NCBI RefSeq assembly: GCF_050389775.1
Contig: NZ_CP177146.1
Coordinates: forward strand, 202,390 to 266,389
Direction: 5' to 3'
Length of the DNA stretch: 64,000 nt
DNA from: Marinibacterium sp050389775
Lineage (GTDB): Bacteria > Pseudomonadota > Alphaproteobacteria > Rhodobacterales > Rhodobacteraceae
Under the pieces are notes generated by a model. It did not search any database, was not told the DNA's origin, and worked only from the letters and a program-made list of their open reading frames with translations. A program made the position numbers and the translations under genes. Positions 32,472 through 41,399 of this stretch are shown here, in pieces. Numbering within the stretch: position 1 is the first letter of the stretch; every line of letters starts with the position of its first letter.

Positions 32472-32487
32472 CTGTACCGTGGTACAG
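32472..32487. repeat. parS-like palindrome D
   Basis: CTGTACCGTGGTACAG, extendable to 20 bp (32470-32489, GC...GC) with full arm symmetry. It lies in the repB-repC gap, 40 bp after the repB stop. Confidence 0.78.
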
Positions 32488-32526
32488 GCTGGCCACCGTC
32501 TGGGGCGAAATTCACAGCAATTTCAG

Positions 32527-33501
32527 TTACTTGCTGTCTTTCACCCCGGATTTCCACTGGTGGTACAATTCTTCGCTCTGCTCGCCCAGCCAGTCGACGA
32601 ATGCCTTGTCCTGGCGGTCGGATACCTTGATGGCCACCTGCTGGCCGCGTCTTGTCACCACCAGCTTACCGTCAGCCAGGCTGCGCCCGGCCGGGGATTT
32701 CGCCGTGGTGGTGGCGGTTTTGGTCAGGCGGGCCAGCGCGCGGGCAAAGCGGTCGGGGCTGGACGATACCTCGTCTAGCTCGCGGATCGCCGTCTGAACC
32801 CGGCGCTTGTCGATCGACCGCGTGGCCGTGGCCAGTGCCACCCATTGCCGCCGTCCGACGCCATGGGCCGGGCCGATGGCCGTGACCAGCTCTTCGGGCA
32901 GGTCGCGGATGATGCCGCTCATGCGATAGATCTCGTCGGTGGCGATGCTCAGGCTGCGTTCGATCACCCGCGCCTCGACCCCGGCTTCGCGCAGCTGCAC
33001 GATGAAACTGGCCTTTTCGATAAAGCTGTTCTCCAGCCGCTCGGCGTTTTCCAGGCCCTGGGCAACGATCAGGCTCTCGTCGTCGAAATCACCGATATAG
33101 GCCCGCACCGGGATGCCGATCCGCCGGCAGGCCGCGATGCGCCGCCGGCCATAGACCGGATCGAATTCGTGCTCTGCGCCCGCAGGCGCTGCACGCAGCA
33201 TGACCGGGATCTGCTGGCCGGATTCCCGGATCGACGCCACAAGGCTGTCGATCTCGGACCCCGGGTCGAACCGGTCGCGGAACGGGCCGGCGCCGATGCG
33301 GTCGGTGTCGATCTCCTGCACGGTTTCCTTGCGCAGGTCGTCGAATGTCTCCTTGAACCGCCGCACGCTGGGATTGCCCGACCGGGGCTGCACGTTGCGT
33401 TCGGGCGGGGCAGGGGGCTTGGGCGCGGGGGCCTCGGCACGGGGGCCTTCGTTGGACAGGGTCCGGTCCAGGCTGGTCGACAGCAATCCCTTGCGCGCCA
33501 T
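32527..33501 (-). CDS. repB: Plasmid partition protein RepB (ParB family)
   Basis: This 324-residue protein has a basic, Pro/Ala-rich N-terminus, a ParB N-terminal domain with 'IRESGQQIPVMLRAAPAG' and the catalytic-type motif 'YGRRRIAACRRIGIPVRAYIGDF' (GRRR box near residue 118), and a helix-turn-helix segment around residues 165-205. RepB binds parS sites, which are likely the CTGTACC-GT-GGTACAG palindromes nearby, and works with RepA to segregate the plasmid. The ATG at 33501 shares one base with the RepA stop (TGATG), so the genes are translationally coupled. Confidence 0.93.
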   Translation of the reverse strand: MARKGLLSTSLDRTLSNEGPRAEAPAPKPPAPPERNVQPRSGNPSVRRFKETFDDLRKETVQEIDTDRIGAGPFRDRFDPGSEIDSLVASIRESGQQIPVMLRAAPAGAEHEFDPVYGRRRIAACRRIGIPVRAYIGDFDDESLIVAQGLENAERLENSFIEKASFIVQLREAGVEARVIERSLSIATDEIYRMSGIIRDLPEELVTAIGPAHGVGRRQWVALATATRSIDKRRVQTAIRELDEVSSSPDRFARALARLTKTATTTAKSPAGRSLADGKLVVTRRGQQVAIKVSDRQDKAFVDWLGEQSEELYHQWKSGVKDSK

Positions 33502-34691
33502 CACACTCTCCCCCAGGCTTGGTGGATCAGGCCTTCGAGTTCGGCGGTCACCCGCGACACCGAATCCCAGGCCCGCTGATAGGTCTGGCGGTGGAAGGTC
33601 GAGGGATCGACCTCGACGATCGAATCCGACGACACCGCCGCATCGGCAATGGCCGTGGACAGGTAGAATTCGTTGGTCATCACCGACTCCTCCAGGATCG
33701 ACCGCAGGTAGCCGGCCACCTGCACCGACGGCTGGTCGGTCGGATTGTAGCGGGTGATCAGGTACTTGATCCAATCATAGGGCCGTTCGCCCTGGCGCTG
33801 TTCGATCACGCTCATCATCTCGCCGGTCATGCCAAGGAAGGTCCCCAGGCTCATGACATCGACAAAGGACGCCGTGACCGTGACCAGCAGCGACGTGCAG
33901 GTGAACAGCGCCGACATCACCGCAAAGGACATCTGCGGCGGGCAGTCGAACAGGATGACGTCGTAATCGTCGCGGATCGGTTCCAGCGCCTCTTCGATGC
34001 GCACGAAGAACGGCTGGCGGCGCTGATCGCTGCCGGCCGTTTCATGTTCGAATTCCATGATCTGCATCGACGAGGGGATCAGGTCGAGATTGGGGATATG
34101 CGTGCCCCGTACGACATTGCGGATGTCGGTCTGGCCCGGGTCCTCGGGATCGGCCGGATCGTGGTAGCGGATCGCATGATAAAGCGTCGCCATGTCCGGT
34201 TCGCGCTCGGGGATGATGCCGAACAGCTGGGTCAGGCTGGCCTGGGCGTCGAGGTCGATGACCAGCGTGCGATAGCCGCGCATGGCCAGCCCCTGGGCCA
34301 GGTGCTGGGCGCTGGTCGATTTGCCGACCCCGCCCTTGAGGTTGATCGAGGCGATGACCACGGCCTGTTCGTCCCCCACCCGGCGGGTGATGTTGACCGG
34401 TTCCATGCGGTCATTGGCGATCAGGTGGTCGCGGATCTGGTGAATGTCGGCCGCTTCGAAATAGCGCCGCGTGCCACGCAGCATTACCCCCTGCGGCAGC
34501 GATTCATTCGTGCGCAGGGTATGGCGCAGGGAGTTCTCCTTGACGCCCAGGTAATAGCATGCCTCCTTGAAGCTGAAGGGCCGGAGCTCCTTGCGCTTCT
34601 TCGGTTCCAGCAACCTGTCACGGTGCTGCACAAGCTGATCCGCGATCAGGTTTGCATGCCTGTCGAGGGTGGCCGAGCCGCTGACTCCCAT
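33501..34691 (-). CDS. repA: Plasmid partition ATPase RepA (ParA family)
   Basis: This 396-residue protein has an N-terminal DNA-binding region (about 1-105, with 'FSFKEACYYLGVKENSLRHTL') and a ParA ATPase domain with the deviant Walker A KGGVGKST at 119-126, 'VIDLDAQAS' and 'ILFDCPPQMSF'. RepA drives partition with RepB and represses the repABC promoter in front of it. The upstream region contains an inverted repeat flanked by A/T runs. The operon reads leftwards, repA-repB-repC. Confidence 0.94.
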   Translation of the reverse strand: MGVSGSATLDRHANLIADQLVQHRDRLLEPKKRKELRPFSFKEACYYLGVKENSLRHTLRTNESLPQGVMLRGTRRYFEAADIHQIRDHLIANDRMEPVNITRRVGDEQAVVIASINLKGGVGKSTSAQHLAQGLAMRGYRTLVIDLDAQASLTQLFGIIPEREPDMATLYHAIRYHDPADPEDPGQTDIRNVVRGTHIPNLDLIPSSMQIMEFEHETAGSDQRRQPFFVRIEEALEPIRDDYDVILFDCPPQMSFAVMSALFTCTSLLVTVTASFVDVMSLGTFLGMTGEMMSVIEQRQGERPYDWIKYLITRYNPTDQPSVQVAGYLRSILEESVMTNEFYLSTAIADAAVSSDSIVEVDPSTFHRQTYQRAWDSVSRVTAELEGLIHQAWGRV

Positions 34692-34723
34692 TCCCGCCTG
34701 CCTTTGATGTCTGCTCTTTTTTT

Positions 34724-34736
34724 CGTGTGTAACACG
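34724..34736. promoter_or_regulatory. Inverted repeat in the repABC promoter, candidate RepA operator
   Basis: CGTGT-GTA-ACACG sits 33-45 bp upstream of the repA start, between a T-run on each side (34717-34723 and 34737-34742). Location and symmetry fit the autoregulatory RepA site; the function is inferred. Confidence 0.4.
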
Positions 34737-34860
34737 TTTTTTGCCTTACGCCAGAAAAAATGCGTGACGCGCGATGTTGGCGCGACTGTGCGGCGCGGGC
34801 TGGCAGGACCGGCAAATCCGGGTGTTGCGGGGGAATTCCGGGCGGTGATGCGGTGAAAGC

Positions 34861-34869
34861 TGTGGAAAA
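34861..34869. promoter_or_regulatory. DnaA-box-like 9-mer, near-consensus
   Basis: TGTGGAAAA is one base from the consensus DnaA box TGTGGATAA. It is in the same orientation as the perfect box at 34892-34900, with starts 31 bp apart (about three helical turns). Confidence 0.5.
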
Positions 34870-34891
34870 ACAACCCTTTGGGGCGTGTTTC

Positions 34892-34900
34892 TGTGGATAA
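34892..34900. promoter_or_regulatory. Consensus DnaA box
   Basis: TGTGGATAA is the exact complement of the consensus box TTATCCACA. It is about 200 bp upstream of repA, paired with the near-consensus copy at 34861. Confidence 0.6.
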
Positions 34901-34923
34901 GTCAGAATTTCCCTGTCTTTGCA

Positions 34924-34949
34924 GGGCCGTGGCCGCGGGGACACGGCCC
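34924..34949. terminator. GC hairpin after leftward transporter gene
   Basis: GGGCCGTG / CACGGCCC form an 8-bp perfect stem around a 10-base loop, 58 bp beyond the stop of the gene at 35007. No T-run follows on either strand. Confidence 0.35.
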
Positions 34950-35006
34950 GCGCATCCATGGCCCCAACCCCGGCCTTGCGGGGCAGGGGGGTGATTCCCC
35001 GCGCCG

Positions 35007-36422
35007 CTAAAGGACCAGCGCCAGCCCGACCAGCCACAGCGAGGTCAGCGCGCCGCAGGTCAGGGCAAAGGGCCCGTTCCAGCGCAGCCCCGCCCGGGCC
35101 GGGCTGACCTTGCCGAAATTGGCGATCAGCAGCACCGAGGCGGTAAACGGCGAGGTGACCCCCGACAGGGCCCAGGCCGAGGTGATCGTGCAGACCAGCA
35201 GGGCAGGGGGGATGCCCAGGGCCTCGGGCGCGGGCAGCAGCGGGCCGATCAGCGACACGGCCAGGATCGGGTTCATGCCCAGCTGGCCGGTCAGGGGGAT
35301 CAGCCAGAACAGCCCGACCAGGAAGAGCGGCGCGGGGATCGCGGCCAGGTCGAGCCCGGCGCCCTGCATCACCGGCAGGGCCAGCGGCGCGCCCAGGGCA
35401 CCGATGAACCCGGCCATGGCCACCAGCGACAGCTCGCCCTTCAGCGCGGGCAGCTCCTGCGTGGCGAACTGGCGGGCCCGGCGGGCGGGGATCGCCGCGC
35501 TGCGGCTGCCCGGGGCAGCCTGCAGGGTGACCCAGACCAGGGCGATCACCGGCACGGCGGCCATGACTGCGCCAAAGACCCGCACGCCGGTGACCAGGTG
35601 CAACAGGCTGACCGAGCCCAGGATCACGGCCATCAGCAGGTAGAGCGGGCGCATGTGGCGCAGCCACTGGCCCTCGGCCGGCCCGCGCGGCGGGGGCGGG
35701 GCGCTGAGCCGGGGCTTGAATATCGTGTCCAGCGCCCAGCCGGTGCCGGCGAACATCAGCGCGCTGAACAGGCAGAATGGCAGGGCGTCGATCCAGGTGG
35801 CACCGGGCACGACCGACAGGGTGATGGCCGAGGCAAAGGCCAGGGGCGACCATGGCAGGGTCGAGATGAAGCCGCGCAGGATGGCCACCAGCATGCGCCG
35901 GGTCCGGTGCTGGCGGATCTCGGGATTGGGCTCGCGCCCGGCGGCATCGGCCGACAGGGCACCAAGCAGCGAGATCGAGCCATACATCAGCACCAGCCCG
36001 AAGAGATGCCCGCCCAGGGTCAGGGCCAGGTACCGCCGGCCGGGCGGCTGACCGGCCAGGAACCGGCCGCAATCCAGGATGCCCGGATCGGTCATCGCCG
36101 CCCCGCGCATGGCGGTCAGGGCGGTGAAGAAAGCGGCGATGAAAGCCGCCCGCGACAGGGCAAAGAGCACGTCCTCGTGCCAGCGATCAAGCAGCAGGGC
36201 GGCCAGCAGGATCAGGGCCAGCCCGATCAGCAGAAACGCCCGCCGGCCCCAGGACAGCAAAGGCGCATAACACGCCAGGCCGAAGACGGTCAGGGCCGAG
36301 GCCATGTAGCCCAGGGTCGGGGCGCCGGTGAATTCGAAGGGGATCGCGCAGAGCAGCACGCCGACAAAGGCCGCGCCGCCCATTCGGGAGAGGAGGGACA
36401 GCATCGGGGCGGGCAGGGTCAT
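35007..36422 (-). CDS. Multi-span membrane transporter (IT superfamily-like)
   Basis: This 471-residue protein has about 11-12 hydrophobic helices and no other domain. The overall hydropathy, and the helix pair 'IPLTGQLGMNPILAVSLIGPLLP' followed by 'CTITSAWALSGVTSPFTASVLLI', resemble ion-transporter superfamily carriers such as SLC13/CitMHS-type anion permeases. A clear family motif is lacking, so a substrate cannot be named. It stands alone on the minus strand beside the repABC control region, and its start at 36422 precedes a run of hydrophobic residues. Confidence 0.5.
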   Translation of the reverse strand: MTLPAPMLSLLSRMGGAAFVGVLLCAIPFEFTGAPTLGYMASALTVFGLACYAPLLSWGRRAFLLIGLALILLAALLLDRWHEDVLFALSRAAFIAAFFTALTAMRGAAMTDPGILDCGRFLAGQPPGRRYLALTLGGHLFGLVLMYGSISLLGALSADAAGREPNPEIRQHRTRRMLVAILRGFISTLPWSPLAFASAITLSVVPGATWIDALPFCLFSALMFAGTGWALDTIFKPRLSAPPPPRGPAEGQWLRHMRPLYLLMAVILGSVSLLHLVTGVRVFGAVMAAVPVIALVWVTLQAAPGSRSAAIPARRARQFATQELPALKGELSLVAMAGFIGALGAPLALPVMQGAGLDLAAIPAPLFLVGLFWLIPLTGQLGMNPILAVSLIGPLLPAPEALGIPPALLVCTITSAWALSGVTSPFTASVLLIANFGKVSPARAGLRWNGPFALTCGALTSLWLVGLALVL

Positions 36423-36806
36423 GGGCGGGCCTTTCTGCGAATGCGGTCCCGCCGGCCGGTCGCCGGGCCGCGCGCCCCCGGTCGGGGCCGCCTGCGGGCG
36501 GGGCCGTCAGCCGGAAAGGGCCGTCAACGATCGGGGCGGGCGCCTGCGGCATCCGGTCCCATGCCCTGCCTTACCCGCCGCAGCGCTGAATGCAAGTCGG
36601 GGCGGCCATGCGTTCCGCGAAGGGCCGGGGCGGCCGGCACATGGCAGGATCGCGGGCGTGGTGCGCGCATCCGACGGTCATCGGGGGCCGGCCTGTGGCC
36701 TTTCGGCGCCGCATCGCGGCACAATTTCCAGTGAAGTTGCCGTAATTACAATCGGGTATGCTATCCCCCGGGGCAGGGACGCGAGAATCAGTAAGGGTGG
36801 TGTGTC
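36423..36806. other. Promoter region between transporter and RND operon
   Basis: This 384-bp divergent spacer has no convincing gene. The last 80 bases before 36807 become A/T-richer (GTAATTACAATCGGGTATGCTAT at 36742-36764), a likely promoter zone for the RND operon. No operator symmetry stands out. Confidence 0.5.
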
Positions 36807-38240
36807 ATGACGACCGGTGCGATGGCTTTCAGACAGGGGCCGGACGGCCACGTGGGTGATGCAGATCCCGGGGCCATGCGCCGCCGACGCCCGGCCCGTC
36901 CCGCTGGCCTGATCCCGGTGCTTCTGGCGGTTCTCTTGTGCCTCGCCGCCCTGCTGGCCGCGCCCGTCGCCCGGGCCCAGCAGGCGCCGGTGGTCGGCAC
37001 CGTGGCCGTGCAATCCAAGGACATCGCCGACAGCGCGCGCTTTACCGGCCGGGTCAACGCGGTCAACAAGGTCGACATCCTGCCGCGCGTCGACGGTTTC
37101 CTGCTGTCGCTGGGCTTCAAGGAAGGCCAGGCGGTGAGCGACGGCCAGACCCTGTTCGAAATCGAGCCCGACAGCTACAAGGCCGCGATCACCGAGATCG
37201 AGGGCCGCATCCAGGCCGCCGAGGCCGACAAGAAACTGGCCGATATCGAGGTCGACCGGCAACAAACGCTGGTCGGCGACCAGGTCGCGGCGGAAAACGT
37301 GCTGCAACAGGCCCAGGCCCGCCAGGGCCAGGCGGCCGGCACCCTGCAGGAATTGCAGGGCGAGCTGCAGATCGCCAAGCTGAACCTGTCCTACACGACG
37401 ATCACCGCGCCGTTCGACGGCCGGGTCGGGCTGACCGACATGGCAGAAGGGGCCTATGTCTCGCCCCAGAGCGGCACGCTGGTCACGGTCAGCAGCATCG
37501 ATCCGATCTACGTGACCTTCCCGGTCTCGGAATCGGTGTTCCTGGATTTCACCGCCCGCCAGAAGGCGCGCGACACCAAGGCGCCGCTCGCCGTGGCGAT
37601 CACCCTGGCCAACGGGCGGGATTACGACCACGACGGCACCATCGCGGTGGTCGACACCCAGGTGCAGCCGGGCACCGACACGATCCTGATCCGGGCCAGC
37701 TTTCCCAATCCCGAGGGGCTGCTGCGTGACGGCCAGCTGGTGCGGGTGACGCTGACCCAGGACACGGGCGAGGATTCGCTGACCATCCCGGCCCAGGCGC
37801 TGCAACGCGACCAGGGCGGGTACTTCGTGCTGGTCGTCGGCGATGACGGCAAGGTCGAGAAACGGGCGATCACCTTCGGGCGCATGGCCGGGCCGGATGT
37901 CATCGTGGCCGGCGGGCTGAAACAGGGCGAGCAGGTCATCACCGAGGGCATCCAGCGCGCCCGGCCCGGGTCGCAGGTCACCGCACAGCCCGCCACCCAG
38001 GCCGCGCCGACCGGTGCCGCCGCCACCCCGGCCGCTGCGGACGCGCCAGCAGGGACCGCCGATGGCGCCGCACCCTCCGGCAGCGATCCGGCCGCGTCCG
38101 GCGAGACAGCGTCCTCCGGCGATGCTCCGGCCCCGGATGCGGCTCCTGCCTCGGGCGATGGCGGCAACGCGGCCCCGGATGCGACATCCGCACCGGGCGA
38201 TGGCGCCGGTGATGGCTCCGACGCGGCTCCGGCGGAGTAA
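36807..38240 (+). CDS. RND efflux periplasmic adaptor (membrane fusion protein)
   Basis: This 477-residue protein is an HlyD/AcrA-type adaptor: a hydrophobic export signal (about residues 33-56), a biotinyl-lipoyl-like part 'GRVNAVNKVDILPRVDGFLLSLGFKEGQAVSDGQTLFEIEP', a helical hairpin (about 130-185) and the barrel domain 'TTITAPFDGRVGLTDMAEGAYVSPQSGTLVTVSSIDPIYVTF'. It links the RND pump to an outer membrane channel. Oddly, the last ~85 residues are an Ala/Pro/Gly/Asp-rich low-complexity tail. An alternative start at Met24 (36876) would place the signal peptide nearer the N-terminus. It is followed after 6 bp by the pump gene. Confidence 0.9.
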   Translation: MTTGAMAFRQGPDGHVGDADPGAMRRRRPARPAGLIPVLLAVLLCLAALLAAPVARAQQAPVVGTVAVQSKDIADSARFTGRVNAVNKVDILPRVDGFLLSLGFKEGQAVSDGQTLFEIEPDSYKAAITEIEGRIQAAEADKKLADIEVDRQQTLVGDQVAAENVLQQAQARQGQAAGTLQELQGELQIAKLNLSYTTITAPFDGRVGLTDMAEGAYVSPQSGTLVTVSSIDPIYVTFPVSESVFLDFTARQKARDTKAPLAVAITLANGRDYDHDGTIAVVDTQVQPGTDTILIRASFPNPEGLLRDGQLVRVTLTQDTGEDSLTIPAQALQRDQGGYFVLVVGDDGKVEKRAITFGRMAGPDVIVAGGLKQGEQVITEGIQRARPGSQVTAQPATQAAPTGAAATPAAADAPAGTADGAAPSGSDPAASGETASSGDAPAPDAAPASGDGGNAAPDATSAPGDGAGDGSDAAPAE

Positions 38241-38246
38241 CCGGCG

Positions 38247-41200
38247 ATGATCTCGAAGGTCTTCATCCACCGGCCGCGCATGGCGCTGGTCATCTCGATC
38301 GTCATCACCCTGGCCGGGGTGATCTCGTTGCTGCAACTGCCCGTCGCACAATTCCCCGACATCGTGCCGCCGCAGGTCCAGGTCACGGCCAGCTATCCCG
38401 GCGCCGGGGCCGACGTGGTCGAATCCACCGTGGCCCAGCCCATCGAAGAGCAGGTCGTCGGCGTGGCCGACATGCTCTACATGAAATCGACCAGCGGGGC
38501 CGACGGCAGCTATACGCTGAACGTCACCTTCGCCCCGGGCACCGATCCCGACATCAACACGGTCAACCTGCAGAACCGGGTCAGCCTGGCCGAATCCTCG
38601 CTGCCCGACCAGGTCACCCGGATCGGCGTGCGCACCAAGAAGAAATCCTCGGCCCTGCTGCAGGTCATCAACATCGTTTCCGACGACCCGTCGCATGACG
38701 ACCTGTTCCTGTCCAACTTTGCCACGATCAACGTGCTGGACCGGATCAAGCGCGTGAACGGCGTGGGCGATGCCATCCTCTTCGGCGCCCAGGATTACTC
38801 GATGCGCGCCTGGCTGGACATCGACGCGATGACCAACCTGGACATCACCCCCGACGATGTCATCAACGCGATCAACGCCCAGAACGTTCAGGCCGCCATC
38901 GGCCGGGTCGGCGCCCAGCCGATGACCGCCGACCCGATTTTCCAGCTCAACATCCAGACCCAGGGCCGGCTGTCCTCGGTCGAGGCCTTCGAGGCCATTG
39001 TCATCCGTGCCGACGAGGACGGGTCCTTCGTGCGCCTGTCCGACATTGCCCGGGTCGAGCTGGGCGCGCGGTCGCTCGATAGCGAAAGCCGGTTCAACGG
39101 CCAGCCCACGGCCATGATCGGCGTCTATCTCTCGCCCGGGGCCAATGCGCTGGACACCTCGGCCAAGATCCAGGCCACGATGGACCAGGCCGAACAGGCC
39201 TTTCCCGACGACATCCACTGGCAGGTGCCCTACAATTCGGTCAGCTTCGTCAAGGCCAGCATCGAGGAAGTGCTCAAGACCCTGGGCGAAGCCTTTGTCC
39301 TGGTGGTTCTGGTGGTCTTCCTGTTCCTGGGCAGCCTGCGCATGACGATCATCCCGCTGATCGCCGTGCCGGTCTCGCTGATCGGGGCCATGGCCTTTCT
39401 GCTGGCCCTGGGCTTTTCGCTCAACACGATCTCGCTGCTGGCCCTGGTGCTGGCCATCGGCATCGTTGTCGACGATGCCATCGTGGTCATCGAGAATGTC
39501 GAAAAGGTCATGGACGACCATCCCGACCTGACCGTGCCCCAGGCCACCGAGCTGGCCATGGAACAGATTACCGCGCCGATCCTGGCCATCACCCTGGTGC
39601 TGCTGTCGGTCTTCGTGCCCGTGGCCTTCATCCCGGGCATCAGCGGCACGATCTTCCAGCAATTTGCCGTGGCCGTGTCCTTTTCGATGCTGATCTCGGC
39701 GCTCAACGCCCTGACGCTCAGCCCGGCCCTGTGTTCGATGCTGCTCAAGCGCCACGAGGGCGAGCGCAAGGGCCCGCTGGCCTGGGTCTCGCGCCAGATC
39801 GACCGGGCGGGGATGGGCTATGCCTCGGTCGCCGGCGCGCTGGCCCGCCGGGCCGTGCTGGCGCTGGTCTTCCTGGGCGCGTCGATCGTCGGGGCGGGCT
39901 ACCTGTTCACCTCGACGCCTTCGGGCTTTCTGCCGACCGAGGACCAGGGCGCCTATTTCGTCGAGATGGCCCTGCCCGACGGGGCGTCGATCAACCGCAC
40001 GCGCGAGACGATGAGCGATGTCTACGACATGCTCAAGGACGCGCCGGGGGTCGATAGCGTCGAGACGGTGACGGGCTACAGCTTTGTCGACGGGCTGGCC
40101 AAGTCGAACAGCGGCTTTGCCATCGTCATCATGAAACCCTTCGACGAGCGCACCGGCAAGGACGAGACCGTCGATGCCTCGATCGCCCATGCCCGCCAGC
40201 AGCTGGCCACCCTGCCGTCGGCCATCGGCGTGCCGTTCAACCTGCCGCCGATCATCGGGCTGGGCACCGGGTCGGGCTTTGAATACCAGCTGCTGTCGCT
40301 GGAAGGCGCCGATGCCCGCGAGCTGGGCGCCACGGCCATGGGCCTGATCACCGCCACCCATGACGAGCCGCGCCTGGCCGGGGTCTACACGACCTTCTCG
40401 GCCAATGCGCCGATCCTCGACCTCGATCTCGACCGCGAGCGGCTGCAGACCCTGGGTGTCGATGTCAGCACGCTGTTCCGGGCGATGCAGGCCACGCTGG
40501 GGGGCTATTACGTCAACGACATGAACCTCTTCGGCCGGACCTGGCAGGTCAACGTGCAGGCCGAGGAACGCTATCGCCAGAGCGTGACCGACATCTCGCG
40601 CATCCATGTGCGCAACGCCAAGGGCGAGATGGTGCCCATCCGCGCCGTGGCCAGTGTCGAGCTGACCTCGGGGCCGCAATCGCTGACGCGCTACAACAAT
40701 TACCGCAGCGTGACGATTGCCGGCGGGCCGGCGCCGGGCGTGTCATCGGGCCAGTCGCTGGAGGCGATGGAAGACGTCTCGGCCAAGGCCCTGCCGCAGG
40801 GTTATGATTACGAATGGACCGGCACGGCCCAGCAGGAAATCGAGGCCGCGGGCAAGACGCCCATCGTGCTGGGGCTGGCCGTGCTCTTTGCCTACCTGTT
40901 CCTCGTCGCGCTCTACGAAAGCTGGACGATCCCGGTGGCCGTGCTGCTGTCGGTGTCCTTTGCCACCTGCGGCGCGCTGATCGCCCTGCGCCTGTCGGGG
41001 CTGGCCAACAACATCTATGCCCAGATCGGGCTGGTGGTGCTGATCGCCCTGGCGGCCAAGAACGCCATCCTGATCGTCGAATTCGCCATGGAGCGCCGCA
41101 AGTCCGGCGAGACGATCACCGATGCGGCCATCGACGGGGCCCGGGCGCGGTTCCGGGCGGTGATGATGACCAGCTTTGCCTTCATCGCCGGTCTGTTCCC

Positions 41201-41363
41201 GCTGGTCGTGGCCGAAGGCGCGTCGATGCTGGCCCGCCGGGGCGTGGGCGTGCCGGTGTTCGGCGGCATGATCGCCGCGGCCGTGGTGGGCATCTTTGTC
41301 ATCCCCGCGCTCTACGTGCTGGCCCAGCGGTTCCGCGAAAAGGTGCACGGCACGCCGGACTGA
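38247..41363 (+). CDS. RND multidrug efflux pump (AcrB/MexB type)
   Basis: This 1038-residue inner-membrane proton-driven pump has the HAE1 RND layout: one N-terminal helix, a large periplasmic loop, six helices, a second loop and five helices. Family segments are 'FIHRPRMALVISIVITLAGVISL' at the start, 'ARVELGARSLDSESRFNGQPTAMIGVYLSPGANAL', 'AIGIVVDDAIVVIENVEKVM' in helix 4 with the proton-relay Asp pair, and 'AKNAILIVEFAMERRKSG' near the end. It exports hydrophobic drugs or detergents with the adaptor encoded just upstream. No outer-membrane channel gene is adjacent, so a TolC-like protein must be supplied elsewhere. Confidence 0.94.
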   Translation: MISKVFIHRPRMALVISIVITLAGVISLLQLPVAQFPDIVPPQVQVTASYPGAGADVVESTVAQPIEEQVVGVADMLYMKSTSGADGSYTLNVTFAPGTDPDINTVNLQNRVSLAESSLPDQVTRIGVRTKKKSSALLQVINIVSDDPSHDDLFLSNFATINVLDRIKRVNGVGDAILFGAQDYSMRAWLDIDAMTNLDITPDDVINAINAQNVQAAIGRVGAQPMTADPIFQLNIQTQGRLSSVEAFEAIVIRADEDGSFVRLSDIARVELGARSLDSESRFNGQPTAMIGVYLSPGANALDTSAKIQATMDQAEQAFPDDIHWQVPYNSVSFVKASIEEVLKTLGEAFVLVVLVVFLFLGSLRMTIIPLIAVPVSLIGAMAFLLALGFSLNTISLLALVLAIGIVVDDAIVVIENVEKVMDDHPDLTVPQATELAMEQITAPILAITLVLLSVFVPVAFIPGISGTIFQQFAVAVSFSMLISALNALTLSPALCSMLLKRHEGERKGPLAWVSRQIDRAGMGYASVAGALARRAVLALVFLGASIVGAGYLFTSTPSGFLPTEDQGAYFVEMALPDGASINRTRETMSDVYDMLKDAPGVDSVETVTGYSFVDGLAKSNSGFAIVIMKPFDERTGKDETVDASIAHARQQLATLPSAIGVPFNLPPIIGLGTGSGFEYQLLSLEGADARELGATAMGLITATHDEPRLAGVYTTFSANAPILDLDLDRERLQTLGVDVSTLFRAMQATLGGYYVNDMNLFGRTWQVNVQAEERYRQSVTDISRIHVRNAKGEMVPIRAVASVELTSGPQSLTRYNNYRSVTIAGGPAPGVSSGQSLEAMEDVSAKALPQGYDYEWTGTAQQEIEAAGKTPIVLGLAVLFAYLFLVALYESWTIPVAVLLSVSFATCGALIALRLSGLANNIYAQIGLVVLIALAAKNAILIVEFAMERRKSGETITDAAIDGARARFRAVMMTSFAFIAGLFPLVVAEGASMLARRGVGVPVFGGMIAAAVVGIFVIPALYVLAQRFREKVHGTPD

Positions 41364-41381
41364 TCCCGGACAGGGCAGGGG

Positions 41382-41399
41382 GGGGGCGGCGGCGCCCCC
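41382..41399. terminator. Hairpin between convergent genes
   Basis: GGGGGC / GCCCCC stem of 6 bp around GGCGGC, 18 bp after the pump stop and directly before the stop of the leftward amidohydrolase. Without a T-run its strength is uncertain. Confidence 0.4.

Larger units (their letters stand above)
34692..35006. other. repABC upstream control region
   Basis: This 315-bp spacer holds no gene. Next to repA it is A/T-rich and includes the inverted repeat at 34724-34736. At 34861-34900 it holds two DnaA-box-like 9-mers, and at 34924-34949 a GC hairpin that may terminate the neighbouring leftward transporter transcript. Confidence 0.65.

Noticed and set aside
36678..40679. 1333-codon open frame on the minus strand
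   Set aside because: It is fully antisense to the RND adaptor and pump genes. Its Gly/Arg/His/Asp/Gln-rich composition is what the complement of GC-rich coding DNA gives; no domain is recognisable.
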